Source of the DNA: Ichthyophonus hoferi
Taxonomy: Eukaryota; Opisthokonta; Ichthyosporea; Ichthyophonida; Ichthyophonidae
Length of the DNA: 42,242 bases
Assembly: GCA_002751075.1 (NCBI GenBank)
Contig: NAOQ01000098.1
Coordinates: 8,924-51,165, forward strand
Direction: 5' to 3'
Shown in pieces: positions 1-12,290 of this stretch; the first letter of the stretch is position 1, and every line of letters starts with the position of its first letter. The notes beneath the pieces were generated by a model. That model was not told where the DNA came from, ran no database searches, and saw only the letters and a program-made list of their open reading frames with translations. The position numbers and the translations under genes are program-made.

Positions 1-2232
1 GTACGGGCTCTCTCCGGAGGGCTCCATATATTTTGCTTAAATTCAAATCTTATTTATTATGTTAGTAGTATGTTTCTTTCCATGCGGATTCTCAATTGAT
101 TTGAGAATTTATAAGAGAAAGGGAATTAGGAAGTGTAGAAATTCAAATTTATAACATTCGGGGGTATATATCTGATCACGTTAATTTTTATTTTATTTTG
201 CAGTTAATCCTGAAGCATTTGATTAATTCTCAATTTTTTATAAACTGAAAGTCCTACCTTCATATTTAAAAAACTAAAGTATATTTTACTTCTATTAGTG
301 AGTATCTTGATTCTTCTCTAATTTCCACAGTTTATTGTTATAATTATTATTTTATTTGGTAAAGTGGTAACGTATGTTTTATCGTTTTAAATGTATAATG
401 AAGGTTTATATAGTTAGTTTCAAAGGTAGTGCTTTTTATTTTAAATTCTAAAAAATAAGATCTCATTGAATGTTCATGGCAGATAGAATGAGTATATATA
501 TATTTTTGGTAATTTTACTTGGTCAATTAGTATATGACAGCGTTTATATATATACGACCGGGATGAATTATTGAACCAGAGACAGTTACAAGCGTTTGAA
601 AACTGCTGTGATTTTTTTTAGAGTTTTAGTAAATATAGAAATAATAATTTAGGATATCTGTGAATTTTATTAAAGCACAAAATCAAATAAAATATTGAGC
701 CTTTCAATGCACTGAATAATTCAGTAGATCCAGTTAGTTCAAAAATCATGATGGTCCAGGAAGCGAGTGCAATGCAACTACATTTATATATTTGCTGTAT
801 ATCCCTTAATATTTAACATTTCAATTAATTTGTCGTCGTTATTGACTTTTCAAGGGTTTCTTCCATGTACAGATTCCTCATCTCTCAAACTCTCAAACTC
901 AAGTTTCATTTAAGCAGGTCTGGAGGGAGTATCGCCTATTGTTTCTACAACGTTTGTTAACTTAGAACATTACTTTATGCTACAGGATTGTTAACCGCAA
1001 ATGAATAAGTAGATTTTGACTGAAGCCCAGATAACAAGCAGATAAATGAACGGCTCGATATTAGTTAATTACATAATGCTTTCAATTGTATAGTGTTTTT
1101 TCAACCTGGTAAATTGATTTGTCAATACATAGTATGTGTTACACTAATGACGTATTCGTAGCACACACTACAACTTGCCACAATACATATATGTATATAA
1201 CCATCACATAGTTATTGTAATATTTAGTCTACCGTTAGCAATCACATAAAATAATTAGTGTTCAGATCTCTCACTCGTTCAAAAGTTAGAGAACTTCGTA
1301 CTAATATTAAATAGTGACAATAGTTATTATTTACACAGCAATATAGCACCTCTTACTGATTATACACACTGTGCAATAAGCACTGTCACATCTATACAAA
1401 CTAAAGTAGGAATTCCTCCTTCAGTAATAACTGAATATAGTCGTAATAGACATTTAGAGATAGAGGCAATATATGCGCCTGTTTTTAGGTTGTATTCTAT
1501 AGAAAGTAGATCAATTCAATTAACTATTACTACCGCTAGTGCAGAAAAATTAACGATTGTTTACAAAAATCAATTGGAAATCCCGAAGAACTGGGTACAA
1601 GTCGATAGAACCGCCAAAGACTTTTATACTTTGTCACTAGTGAAGTCTCGGATTTCTTCCATATGTTTGTCCAATAACAAGTTTTTGTCTTTAGTCCCCA
1701 CATGTTGGTACTGTGCGTTATTTCAAACTCCTTTCTAGGAGAAACTAGTCGACATCTTATTAAATAATTTCTTGCGGAATTGTCCCATAATCTTGAAATC
1801 CAATTTTTCAAGATGTTTTAAATACTATTTATTATGAAATTATTCACATAAAAACAAAGGTCAGACGAAAATGACTTAGTCCAAATGTCTGGTTACTGAC
1901 TATCTCGGGGACCAATCACTTTGCCATGCTATTAACCTATGTTTAATTACCATACATAAATTATTAATTATTCCCAAAATGGTAGCAGAGAAAGCTTAAA
2001 TAGCTTATCGTGGTGAAAAAATTGCTAATTATATTAAGTTAACAATTCACAAATACTTAAAATACTTCACCCCAACCCTACATTCACCTACTGACCTCCA
2101 TGTGTGGAGAACCAATTTTATTACATCTACACACTGTATTTAAATCTGCATTGAAACTGACAACATTTCCAGCTTCAAAGTGACATCAAGGTAATGTAAA
2201 AACAACTGGGCAGCACCTCTATTTCATCTTAG
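1..2232. other. AT-rich non-coding stretch, no gene recognised
   Basis: No recognisable gene, RNA or mobile element was found here. Small open frames lie on opposite strands at about 1490-1811, but neither resembles a known family and both are rich in residues expected from AT-rich DNA. Short TA runs occur, for example near 499 and 548. The upstream part of the Glu-Pro exon candidate at 2233 could be hidden here, but I could not find a matching coding exon. Confidence 0.5.
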
Positions 2233-2356
2233 CCGCCAGCTGCCAGAGCTTGCAACAGAGCCAGAGCCAGAGCCCGAGCTTACAAAGCCAGAGCCAGAGC
2301 CTACAACAGAGCCCGAGCCAGAGCCTACACCAGATCCCGAGCCGAGCCAGAGGTAG
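2233..2356 (+). CDS. Possible terminal exon or minisatellite encoding a Glu-Pro-rich tail
   Basis: The GC-rich sequence repeats the hexamer gagcca/gagccc and reads, from 2240, as 38 residues of the LPELATEPEPEPEL type, ending PEPSQR and a TAG stop at 2354-2356. A usable splice acceptor (tttcatcttag) ends at 2232, and an AATAAA lies at 2875-2880. These would fit the last exon of an upstream gene with a Pro-Glu-rich tail. However, no upstream exon could be joined to it, and Glu-Pro repeats also arise from a plain minisatellite. The function is unknown. The sharp rise in GC against its surroundings is what makes it stand out. Confidence 0.25.
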
Positions 2357-5300
2357 AACTAGAGCAAGCAGGAACATTTAACATACGGTTTGGCATACGG
2401 TTTGGTCAAATGTCTTAAATTTTTTTACATTGGTGGGTGCCATACCAGTCACCTCTGAATCTCATCGGGAATTATTTAGTTGATTTAGTGAGCCATGTGC
2501 CTGCAGCTAAGTAGTGACCATATCAGGGTTCTTTTCATATTATTTTTGCATATTTTTTGTGCCTTAGGAGAAATAATCCGCCTAGGTCAAGAGGAAGTAT
2601 TAAAACAGTAATATTGAATTAACTTGGGTATTTCTTTTTATGGTTATATTCGTTTACTATTATTGGCAATTATTATTATATATGTATTCTGGAAAAATAG
2701 TGGCGCAATCTATTTGTGTTAAATAGCAATCCCAGATGATCGATCAAAACTGAACCAGCCAATAGGAGAGGTCCTGCGACTATATAATAAGCCATTTCAG
2801 ATCATGTTTTGGGGGTCCAGGTAACACTTTGTTTAGACATCCTGTCTAAGGGAATTCCTTCTGAATTGTTTAATAATAAAAAATAGGTCTTGGTATATAT
2901 CTGTACTCCGTGTATGCAAAGGGGCACGTTTAAGTCCCACTTAATTTGGTATTTTCTCTCCCTTCAAACAAACATAGGTTACAGGAACACTCCTGTATCT
3001 ACTTTTTATTCCCAACAATTACTCTGTCTATGTTGGATATGTAGCCATATTTGATATACCACGTTAGAGTTTGATGGTTAAAGATACTTTAATTTCTCTA
3101 AGTCCTTCTTCGTATGTAATACAGGTGGATAAACTTGTATTTTCAAACAGCTATTACAATATTTGACCTGGTGCCAATTTGGTATTGATTAGTTTGTTTT
3201 GCTTTGTTCCTTTGAAAGTTTTTGACATAATAAATTAGAATAAAATTTTAGTAACTTGAATTTTAGCAGACAATAAAGATTAGTCCTGTTAAAAGGTGAC
3301 ATTTCATTTATTTTCAAATAAATATTTATCATTCCAGGAATCATTTATGATCTATCTCGTATTTCATTATCACAAGCATGCTAAAAAACAAAAAGCACTG
3401 CCGTCAATAGAAAGCAGTAAACTAATGCATAATTGAAAAACAAAACAAACAGATCTGAACTATGACAGCCCCAGATATATATATATCATCAACCATAAGG
3501 CTAGTTTTATTCTTCACCCTTTCATTTTTCTAAATTATGTTTATTACTATTCTAGGCTTACGCGCCTTAAGATATGCGTTCCAAACCATTAATTGGAGTT
3601 AATTGTCAATTATATATTTTGGGTCAGATCCTTTTAGTCCAATGATTTGAGAAATCAATGAGAATGATATTATAAGGTAACTTCACAAAAATATTAAGGT
3701 GTGATTCATCCTAATCTTAGCATTTGTTCGATTATTAATAGCAATCGTAGCAAAAGCACTCAAAATTCTGCCATCTCTTAGTTGACAATTAAGGCCAAAT
3801 AGAAGCTATATTATCCCTAGGGATATATAGATGATGTGTATCCAATGATATAGTGAACTTGACAATAAACACATAGACCAATAAGGTATTAGACTACAAA
3901 AAACGAGATTATTGGTTGAACAATAAACATAGGAGCCCGACATATGAACAGAACAAAAAGCAACAAATATTAATGCACGTTTCCATAAATTGTGCTGGTA
4001 GAAAGAACCATATTTGGTACTAATTTAAATACTGTAATTCTAGAAGACAAACATGTAGAGAAACTTGATGTAATTTTTTTTTAATAAATTGTACTGGTAG
4101 AAAAGTTCATTTTTGGTATTGGTAATTCGAGTCAAATATTTACAGAATTGTGGATGACAAACATGAAAAAACGTTTTAATTGATCAACATGATAAACAAA
4201 GAAACAATATGGAGAGAGATACCCAACCCGTGATAGATTGGAATAATGGAATGTGCGATCCAAGAATACAACAGGGCATAGTCTGCGATCAGAATTTTTC
4301 GAGATAAAAAAAAAACAAAAATTTCCATGCGAACGGTTTTGCTTTGCAGTTTAGTTTTGCCCATTTGATCTTGTACATATTGTAGTCTACTTCCCCGTAC
4401 ACAATCATACCTCCATAAACTTGTACACTATATATAAACTTTTGCCTTGCGCAGTGCTTGTTTCGTTAATTTTTCCAATGCTCAAAATACTGTGTAAGAT
4501 TTTTAAATTTTTTTTTCTTTCTCTCTCACTCTCTTCTACACCTTTCTGACATTAATTTTTTTAGCATCTAGCCAAATCCGCATATTTAAACCCATATAAG
4601 GGTTTCTTTGTGCTCCTTTAGAGTTATGTTATCTTTTGTTAACAAAAGCTGGCCAAATAGGCTCTTCATCACCTCTCCGAATCATACATATCACCCATGT
4701 TTTTATACTTTTTTTTTTCTCCCTTTTTTTTTTTTTTTTTTTCTTTTCTCCATTTTTAAGTTTGTATAAACAAGAATTTCATCAAAAGAACCAGCCAAAA
4801 TAAATTATACGCACACTTCCTAGTATCATTATGTTCACTGGCCGATCTCTCTGCCGACTTGCACAAAGTCTTGTACTCTTACATACAACCACGTGCTTAT
4901 AAACAATTGCATATGTACGCACAAGCTGATACAACTGTATTTTCAGTTATACATGACACATTTTTTCTACTAAATCTATTTTTAAATATTTTTTAAAATA
5001 ATCCTTGAAAGTTATGAGTTTTTTATTTGAAATGATGAAGTAGACTATTAATCAAAAACTCCTTGCTTAATTGTTTTAATATCTGGATTATTCTTATTAT
5101 GTTCAAAATTAGATAAGCATACAGGATAGAATCATTGATATATATAATGTCAACAATACAAAAATACACAAATTATCATTACTGCTACCACACATTCCTT
5201 TATTATACATACTATATATATATGTATTTTACATTTCATTAGTCAAGACATAATAGATACAAAAAAAACTGTGATAAAACATATTATATCACTTGAGAAT

Positions 5301-6076
5301 TTGAAAGAAGAAAAAAGAAAAAAAGAAAAAAAACAAACAAAAAGGGGTAGTGTAGAGATGCTATTAACAGCCTAGTCAATATACGTTTACCTGCCTGTGT
5401 AAATTAGCATATACCATTCAATGCATCCATATTTTTGTCTTTTAGATCTTCTTCGTTCAATCAGTCATAAGCACTCACAAGTCATTATTTCACCTTTTCT
5501 CTTTCCAATTAACATAATTATAGGATTTATCATATTCTTTATATATTCATATTTATCTCTATTTTCTCTCTTACTACTATTTATATCATTTTTTTTTTTG
5601 ACTGACTATCGTTCTTGCTGCTTCTCTTCTGTCAACTCTGTATTATTATCCCTTTACCCTTTCCATCCTATTCTTTTTATTACTAACTCACGTATTGCTT
5701 CTATAATTTTTTTTTAGCCTGGTTGTATTCCTCCTAATATATATCGCACGGTATATACCGCTCTATCTTACTTTCGTAATGGATATATTTACTAATATTC
5801 CTTCCTCACGTTTTATCTTTTCATTACTGTCTAGTTTCCACAACTTTGGGCTTTGGGTTAGTATTGCATACGAGAGGCTTTTATAGTATCAAACTAATTT
5901 ATTGCGCCATTGGAAATTCCTAAATGGAATGCGATTGCAAATAAATGATACTTGTGACTTTGCAAAGCAACATGATTACTATCGTTAATATTAGTATAAA
6001 AATGCGTTAATATGTTCAACTTTGGATTATAGACTGCAAATGGCAAAGGAATATCTAACTGATATATTTTCTGCAG
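2357..6076. other. Non-coding stretch upstream of the annexin gene
   Basis: No gene is supported here. The stretch contains homopolymer and pyrimidine tracts (about 4503-4530, 4708-4750, 5450-5720) and short TA repeats. The open frame at 5421-5717 is a by-product of a pyrimidine-rich tract. The annexin promoter and any 5' untranslated exon should lie in the right half, because a splice acceptor (ttttctgcag) ends at 6076, 14 bases before the annexin start codon. The first exon and the transcription start could not be placed. Confidence 0.5.
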
Positions 6077-6090
6077 AGACCTAGACCATC
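6077..6090 (+). promoter_or_regulatory. End of annexin 5' leader after a likely leader intron
   Basis: A polypyrimidine-AG acceptor ends at 6076, followed by 14 bases including an in-frame TAG at 6082-6084, then ATG with A at -3. This decides the annexin start and implies at least one upstream untranslated exon, which was not located. Confidence 0.5.
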
Positions 6091-9000
6091 ATGTCTATCA
6101 AATCCAAAGCTACACCAGTGTATCGCACCAATACTAGACCTATGGACATTCCAGGGCGTCGTCCCGAAATTTCACCAACAAATAACGCGCAACCAGCAGG
6201 TCATTCTCATTCTTCTTTTTTCAAGCCTCTTCATATACCCTCTTTACATCCCCATCTACCTACCTTTGTGGTGTCTCATGCCCATAGTGACGGATCACTT
6301 AGCACTCTTGACACAACACCGGAGAGCGTCTCTTCTTCCCCCAGACATAATCCTACCGTGCTAGCGTCTCACGCCCATAGTACCGGATCAATTAACACTC
6401 TTGACACAACACCGGAGAGCGTTTCATCTCCACCCCGACATATTCTTTTCCCTACACACATATCAGCACACCTCCCAAGAGAAATCATGTCACATTTCCG
6501 TTTCATACTTCTGGAAAACCACCCTTCGTCTGCCCCTACATCCCCTCATGATTCAACTCCGGGAAGTCCCTCCTCTTCCTTGCAATCAGGCGGCCATCTG
6601 CCAGTATCTTCAACACCACATTTCCCTGGAATATCACTGTTATTGCGGCCACAAGGGGCTTCATTACCATCATCCAATCTATCTACACCCACACCAGGCT
6701 CTCCATGCTCAACCAGATCAAATATCTCCTCCCCTTTATCGGCCTCTCTTTATTCAGAACAATCACCTCTACTTGAGCGATCGTCGTCTAGTCACTCGGA
6801 TTTGCAAGGGCCATCGCAGGTTACGCCGAGAGAACATCGTAAGTCCTTTTTGTTTCTCAATTCTTTTTTTTGTTTGGGTTTTTTATTTATTTATTATTAT
6901 TATTATTTATGGTTTGAACTTATCGGCTAGTATTTGTATATATTCTCATATTTACATGCATATTTTTTCTTTTATACTGTTAGATACGAACACATAAGTA
7001 AGCTCATTAAAACAAGCAGAGATAGCAGTGGCCTGTGAGAGGCCCTCCCAGTGCTACAAAGACAGGAGTTGTAGTTTTATTAGATAATCTCCATAATATG
7101 TCACATACAAACTTCAAACACTCAAAGGTATTTACTTGGTCAAATGTTTCTTTTGACCATTTACAGAGCTATTTCTGTTCCATATTGTGTTCTTCATATA
7201 AAACCATCTCTTTAACCGGGCTTTTCCAACGAATTTAAACTAACATAGCATACACACTCCTAATAGATTATGTGGCCCCCAAGCCTTTCAAGAAGCAGGG
7301 CATAGCCACGGTCTGGCCTGCCGAGTTCTTTAATCCTGTTGCTGACGCTCATGCCCTACATAAGGCCATGATAGGCTTTGGTATGTTGCAAATTTTTCGT
7401 TTGTGCATCTATTTAACCATTTTTTTCTTCTTCTGCTTCCAGCTCCTTTCATGGCTCCCTTTCTGTTCTTTCTCTCTTATCCATGGTCCAACTAATACAC
7501 CATTGTTTGGTTTATTATTAAGCACGCTTGAATTTGTGTATTCAAATGTATTATGAATTATTGCTTAGATTTATTAATAATATTTTATATTTGTTTATCA
7601 ATTAGGGACAGACACTAAAACCATCATCAAGATTCTTGCTTTCCGATCTAATCAACAACGCCATGAAATTATTAAGTCTTATTCTTCGGTAAAATGTTAA
7701 ATGTTTATATATCATTTACTTGTCTGAATTCATCTTTTACGTTTGATAATATTAATTTGTCTGTAACTATGTATTAAAGTCTATATAATTTCACATTACA
7801 TTATAGTAGATGGTGCTATATCATAGTATAGCAGTGTATAGTGTAGTATATTATATTATATTATATTATATTATATTATATGGTATTATAATTATTTACC
7901 ACCACTCTGTGCACATTTAAAATACCTACTTACACAAATGCATATACCTAGCTGTATCTTTTCGTTCCTTTTTTCTCTTACAGTAAAGTCGTATTCTATT
8001 ATGTGGCCTTGCATGAGACATGAATAATTCCGTAGGTATTCGGGTTTTTTCCATTTTACCATGGCTTTAGCAATTAGATAAAGGCTGGGTATAGCAGCTT
8101 GGCCAATACCACAACATACTATGCTTACCATACTAACAGTAACAATCTATTTTGCTCCCGCACTGGCCTATTTAAACATTTTTATACTTACATATCTAAA
8201 CCACCAGGCTGATCTTTATTTCCTCTTTCATTACCTATCTAACCATGCTATCTTTCCCTTTCAGGAGCTAAATCGTTGCCTACTATATGATCTCAAATCC
8301 GAAACCTATGGTGAATTTGAGGACCTTGTCTCATGCATGTTAATGCCACCTGCTGCCTACGATGCTTTCTGTTTATATAATGCAATTCACGTATATTTTT
8401 TCTCTTTACTTTCCGTACCCTCCTGTCATTTATCTCGTTTCTTTTATTTTATTTTTTCTTTTTCTTTTTATTATTATTATTGGTTTCGGTTTTTGTCTAT
8501 TCCACGATGTTGCCATGTTGCCAGTATATGCTTTACCATTGAAGAGAAATTATCTCTTGTTTACCTTTTTACATTATTATTCTTATTTTTATTCCTAATG
8601 CGTTATATTATATTTTATTATATTATACTCTATTCTATTCCATTTCACTATATTTTGCAGATAAAATATTTCCTTTTTCAAGTTTTCTGATATATATATA
8701 TATATATCAGAATCTTTACATAATAATCATTATAAAAGCATTAAATATAGTTACTTATAATATAGTTAATTGTGTTTGTATCACATAATATTTGAAAAAT
8801 AAAAGTTTTGTCAATTATATAATTATATCTAGACTCTAGCTGATAATTTGAGGAGTCGACCCGACCCTATAAAGCTCTCTGGTTTTTTTTATAAAAAAAT
8901 GTACCTCCATCGTTTATTGCATAAACACGCCTGTCTTATATCATATTTTTTTCCCCCTACCTACTACACTTTACTCACTACATACCAAGCACATTTTAAT

Positions 9001-11870
9001 TAAAGTATTCAAATCATTTAAATCGAACCAATTGTTTCTATTGGCATGGCTGATTAATTGCACAAATGCCATCTCCTTAGCCAAAACATTTATGTCCCTA
9101 AAAAAATTATCTTTCTTTATAGTATTATTTTCATAGTTAACTCATCATGTTACCGTTAAATGACACACCTTCCAAGTTGTTAATTGGTTAATTAATTTTT
9201 CAGGAAAATGGCACCAACAAGAGGGTTATTAATGGAATTCTGGCCTCTAGAACCAACGATGAAATGAAAGAAATTAGATCTGTCTTTGAACAAAGTATAT
9301 AGCCCATTCTATGTATATTGGTATTTGTTTAATTGCTATGTTTTACTTCTGTTGGTTTTTAATACTCGCTAGCCATCACTATTCTTATCACTACTGCTAT
9401 TATTATTATTATTATTATTACTTTTGCTGTTGCTGTTACTGCTACTGTTACTCTTGGCATAAATATGACTATTTTAATTTCCATTTTAATATTATTGCTA
9501 TTGCTATTACTATTACTCTTACAGTTACGATTACATTTCTATGACTATGACTATTTCTCTTGCTCATATTTATGACTATCCTTATACACAAATACATAAG
9601 CATCTCTCACTATATATATAATAATCATCCAACGTTTATTTTTGTGTATCAACGTTGATTATAACTGTTTTTATGTGCTCATCAATGCGTCTAGATAGAA
9701 AGATGTATGATTTAGGTACAATGTCTTTTTACCCTACCGTGTGGATTATATCATTTTCACTTGTTTTACCTATAACCTCTAACACTATATATATATATAA
9801 CTAACTATTTTATATTTCCAACTCTTGGATGAGTGCTATTGACTTTTTATGAGCTGTGAAAAACTAAACAGTTTTTGTTGTGGTTAATCCGAGTGATTCG
9901 TAATTGATATCCAAATATTTGTATATGTATAAGAAAGCTTAAGTTGGTTATTTATTATGGTATAAAATTACCATTTAGAAATTTTAAAGCAGAAAAGCTG
10001 TGGCTCTATGTAATATTCACCACTAACAGGCTCTTGTTATATTATATTTTCTTTATAGCGTATGGCAAAACTTTAGAGTCCCATGTGACTAGCCTTGAGT
10101 CAGGTGACTATGGACGGCTTCTGTCCCACCTTTGTGTATATGATCGGGATGAAGGTCCTGCTAATGTACAACAAGCTATTACTGATGCAAGGGTGTGTAT
10201 ATTATATTAGAGTATATGATATTCTAGTATGTGCTAGGAATAGAGAGAGAGAAAGAGATAGAGGCAACGTGTTTTTATGTATATATAGGCAAGGATAGGT
10301 TAAAAGAATAACTAAATTAGGATGATGGGAAAGAGTGGCATGCAAGATCATTATCTTTGCTGATGCTTATTATTAGATATATATATGAAATTTCAGCAAT
10401 AATGATATCATGGGAATACACACAGGAGCTATACGATGCAGGAGAGGGAGAGAAGGGAATGAAAGAGATTTCATTTGAGCATATCTTGACTCGACGCTCA
10501 TTTCCACATTTACGAGCTGTATGTCGTGCATATGATAAGGTATTTTTATATATATATGTATGTGTGTGCTTCAATCACTATTTTGCTCTCTCTTTCTTTC
10601 TATTCCTTTATGTATATGTTTCTGTTGTATTGCCCTCCTTTTCTTCTCTCATATCTATCTATAGATAGTTTGGTAGGTCAGGTAGGCCGCCAATATAGTA
10701 ATACTTGGAGTATTATTTGTTTGTTTATTTTATTTTCTTTGAAAAAGGAGGGTATGATTTTAACCTAGTCCGATTCAATCAATATATTAATACAATGTTA
10801 TTAAATTTATTAGATTGTTTATAAAAATATGCCTTCTCACTTTGCTGTGTCAAAGATATTTACTCAGATTAAAAATACATGGTATAGGTGATAGGTAGAT
10901 AAATACTAAACAAAAAAAAATACTATATTTGTATATGCATTTTCAAAGAAGAACAAAAGAAAAAAAAAGAAGGAAAAAAAGAAAGGCAGGCACTAACTTA
11001 CACAACTTAAAATACCTTCTTTTCATCTTATCATTCTACCTCCTCTCTTTCTTTCTTTTTCATTTTTCATCATTATTTTGTTTTCCCTTTTCCTCTACTT
11101 CTTTTTCTCCTCTTCCTTCCCCTCACTTCTCTCTTCCATTCAATTCTTTCCTACCCAGTTATTTGGCCACGATATGCTATCAGTTGTCGACTTTGTGTTT
11201 AAGTCAGACTTAAGTATAGCCAAGCTCTACCTAGCGATTATCCAGTGTGCCATCTCCAAAGCATCGTTCTTTGCACTGCGATTGCACAATGCTTTGAAAA
11301 AAGTCAGTGAAGATAAAGCTGCAGTAACAAGAATAATTCTTAGTCGAAGTGAGATTGACTTAGGGAACATAAAGAGGGCGTTTAAGTTGATGCACTCGGT
11401 AAGGGCTGTATATAAATGATATATATCACCTATCAATACATTTGCATCCTGCACATACATTTATAGGCGTGTATAAGTGTTACTTATTTTTGCGAATGTG
11501 TATACATACATACATACATACATACATACATACAGATATATCGCATAGTTAGGATGGCGCATGAAGTTTACTTATTTAATATTTACCTATATATCTATAA
11601 GTTTCTTGACTTTAATAATGTATATGTATATGTATAGTATCAACCAATGCGATGTTTGAATTGCTTTCCTTTTACATACACTTGTGTTTGCATCTAAAGC
11701 CATATATACATATATTGGTGTAATTAAGACGAGGGACAAAGTTAATTGTCTATATTCTAATATGTTCTTTGAAACCCTTTCTATAGAAAACCTTGGGTGA
11801 ATCTATTCAAATACATGCCATGGGCAATCAGAAGAAATTGCTTGCTGCTCTTGCGGGAGAACCTTTTTGA
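6091..11870 (+). CDS. Annexin with a long Ser/Pro/Thr-rich N-terminal extension, 577 aa, nine coding exons
   Basis: Annexins are cytosolic proteins that bind acidic membranes, usually through calcium. Coding exons: 6091-6838, 7267-7380, 7606-7688, 8265-8390, 9204-9294, 10059-10192, 10426-10539, 11159-11398, 11787-11870. All phases match and the joined length is 1734 bases. The ATG follows an in-frame TAG at 6082. Residues 1-262 or so form a disordered extension with a 31-residue tandem repeat. The four-repeat core follows (about 270-341, 345-412, 425-500, 505-577). Repeat 1 keeps a full type II calcium site: M284, G286, G288, T289 and E328, spaced as in annexin A5. Repeats 2 to 4 lack one or more ligands: repeat 2 has GTN but Leu at the acidic position, repeat 3 has GEGEKG in place of the loop, and repeat 4 has VSEDK. 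SRSEIDL in repeat 4 is a family hallmark. The C-terminus is GEPF instead of the usual acidic GEDD. The subfamily cannot be assigned. Confidence 0.93.
6273..6441 (+). repeat. Tandem 93-base coding repeat in annexin exon 1
   Basis: Two adjacent units, starting at 6273 and 6366, encode SHAHSDGSLSTLDTTPESVS and the near-copy SHAHSTGSINTLDTTPESVS, each followed by SSPRH or SPPRH. The DNA copies differ at few positions, so the duplication within the disordered extension looks fairly recent. Confidence 0.85.
7848..7881. repeat. TTATA pentanucleotide microsatellite
   Basis: Perfect TTATA units lie in annexin intron 3. Confidence 0.9.
8686..8713. repeat. TA-repeat palindrome
   Basis: A (TA)n core bounded by ttctga and tcagaa makes a near-perfect 28-base inverted repeat in annexin intron 4. 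It could form a cruciform, or be a TA microsatellite that happens to have complementary flanks. Confidence 0.7.
9380..9530. repeat. Trinucleotide-rich tract (ATT, TGC/TAC type)
   Basis: An ATT run (about 9398-9420) grades into mixed TGC, TAC and TAT triplets. It lies in annexin intron 5 and yields a spurious Tyr/Cys-rich open frame. Confidence 0.8.
11504..11533. repeat. CATA tetranucleotide microsatellite
   Basis: About seven CATA units lie in the last annexin intron. Confidence 0.9.
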
Positions 11871-12140
11871 CTGTGATAATTCCATATTACCTATTCACAA
11901 GCATACCCAGACTTTATTTTTCTTTTTTATATAATGAGTTTCACCGACTATGTAATGTAGTTCTTAATATCGTAAACTTACTTAAATTTATAATTCGGCC
12001 TACAAATTTGCTTTTACAATATCCCGTTTTATGAAATTTCAAGTACCTTATAGTACGCCCCCTTAAATTTCCATGTTTTGTTTTGTTCTGTCTTGAGCCT
12101 GGGTCAATCAAGGAAGCTTATTCTTATTAATGTATATAAC

Positions 12141-12180
12141 ATGGCATGATATGGCATGATATAGTATGATATAGCATGAT
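12141..12180. repeat. Four tandem copies of a 10-base unit
   Basis: Units of the form atggcatgat, the last two diverged to atagtatgat and atagcatgat. This is a plain minisatellite 3' of annexin. Confidence 0.9.
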
Positions 12181-12284
12181 AGCGCATAATATATTATATT
12201 GTTGTATAAGGTAAAATTCTTTATCATCAGTTTGTAATTTGCGGTTTATTTCTAATTGAAGTATTTATACGGATCACCCTTGTA

Positions 12285-12290
12285 AATAAA
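12285..12290 (+). promoter_or_regulatory. Candidate polyadenylation signal of annexin
   Basis: AATAAA lies 415 bases after the annexin stop and is followed by an A-rich tract. It is the first canonical hexamer I saw after the stop; the cleavage site is unknown. Confidence 0.4.

Noticed and set aside
1490-1811. Overlapping open frames on both strands (82 and 91 codons)
   Set aside because: No family resemblance, residues as expected from AT-rich DNA, and no splice or start context that favours either strand.
5421-5717. 98-codon open frame rich in Phe, Leu, Ser and Ile
   Set aside because: It is the translation of a pyrimidine-rich tract upstream of annexin, not a gene.
7021-7082. Possible extra annexin exon between exons 1 and 2
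   Set aside because: AG and GT-like sites exist, but exon 1 joins directly to 7267 with matching phase, and no annexin sequence is missing.
12141-12180. CRISPR-like short repeats
   Set aside because: Direct 10-base tandem units without spacers, in a eukaryotic intergenic region.
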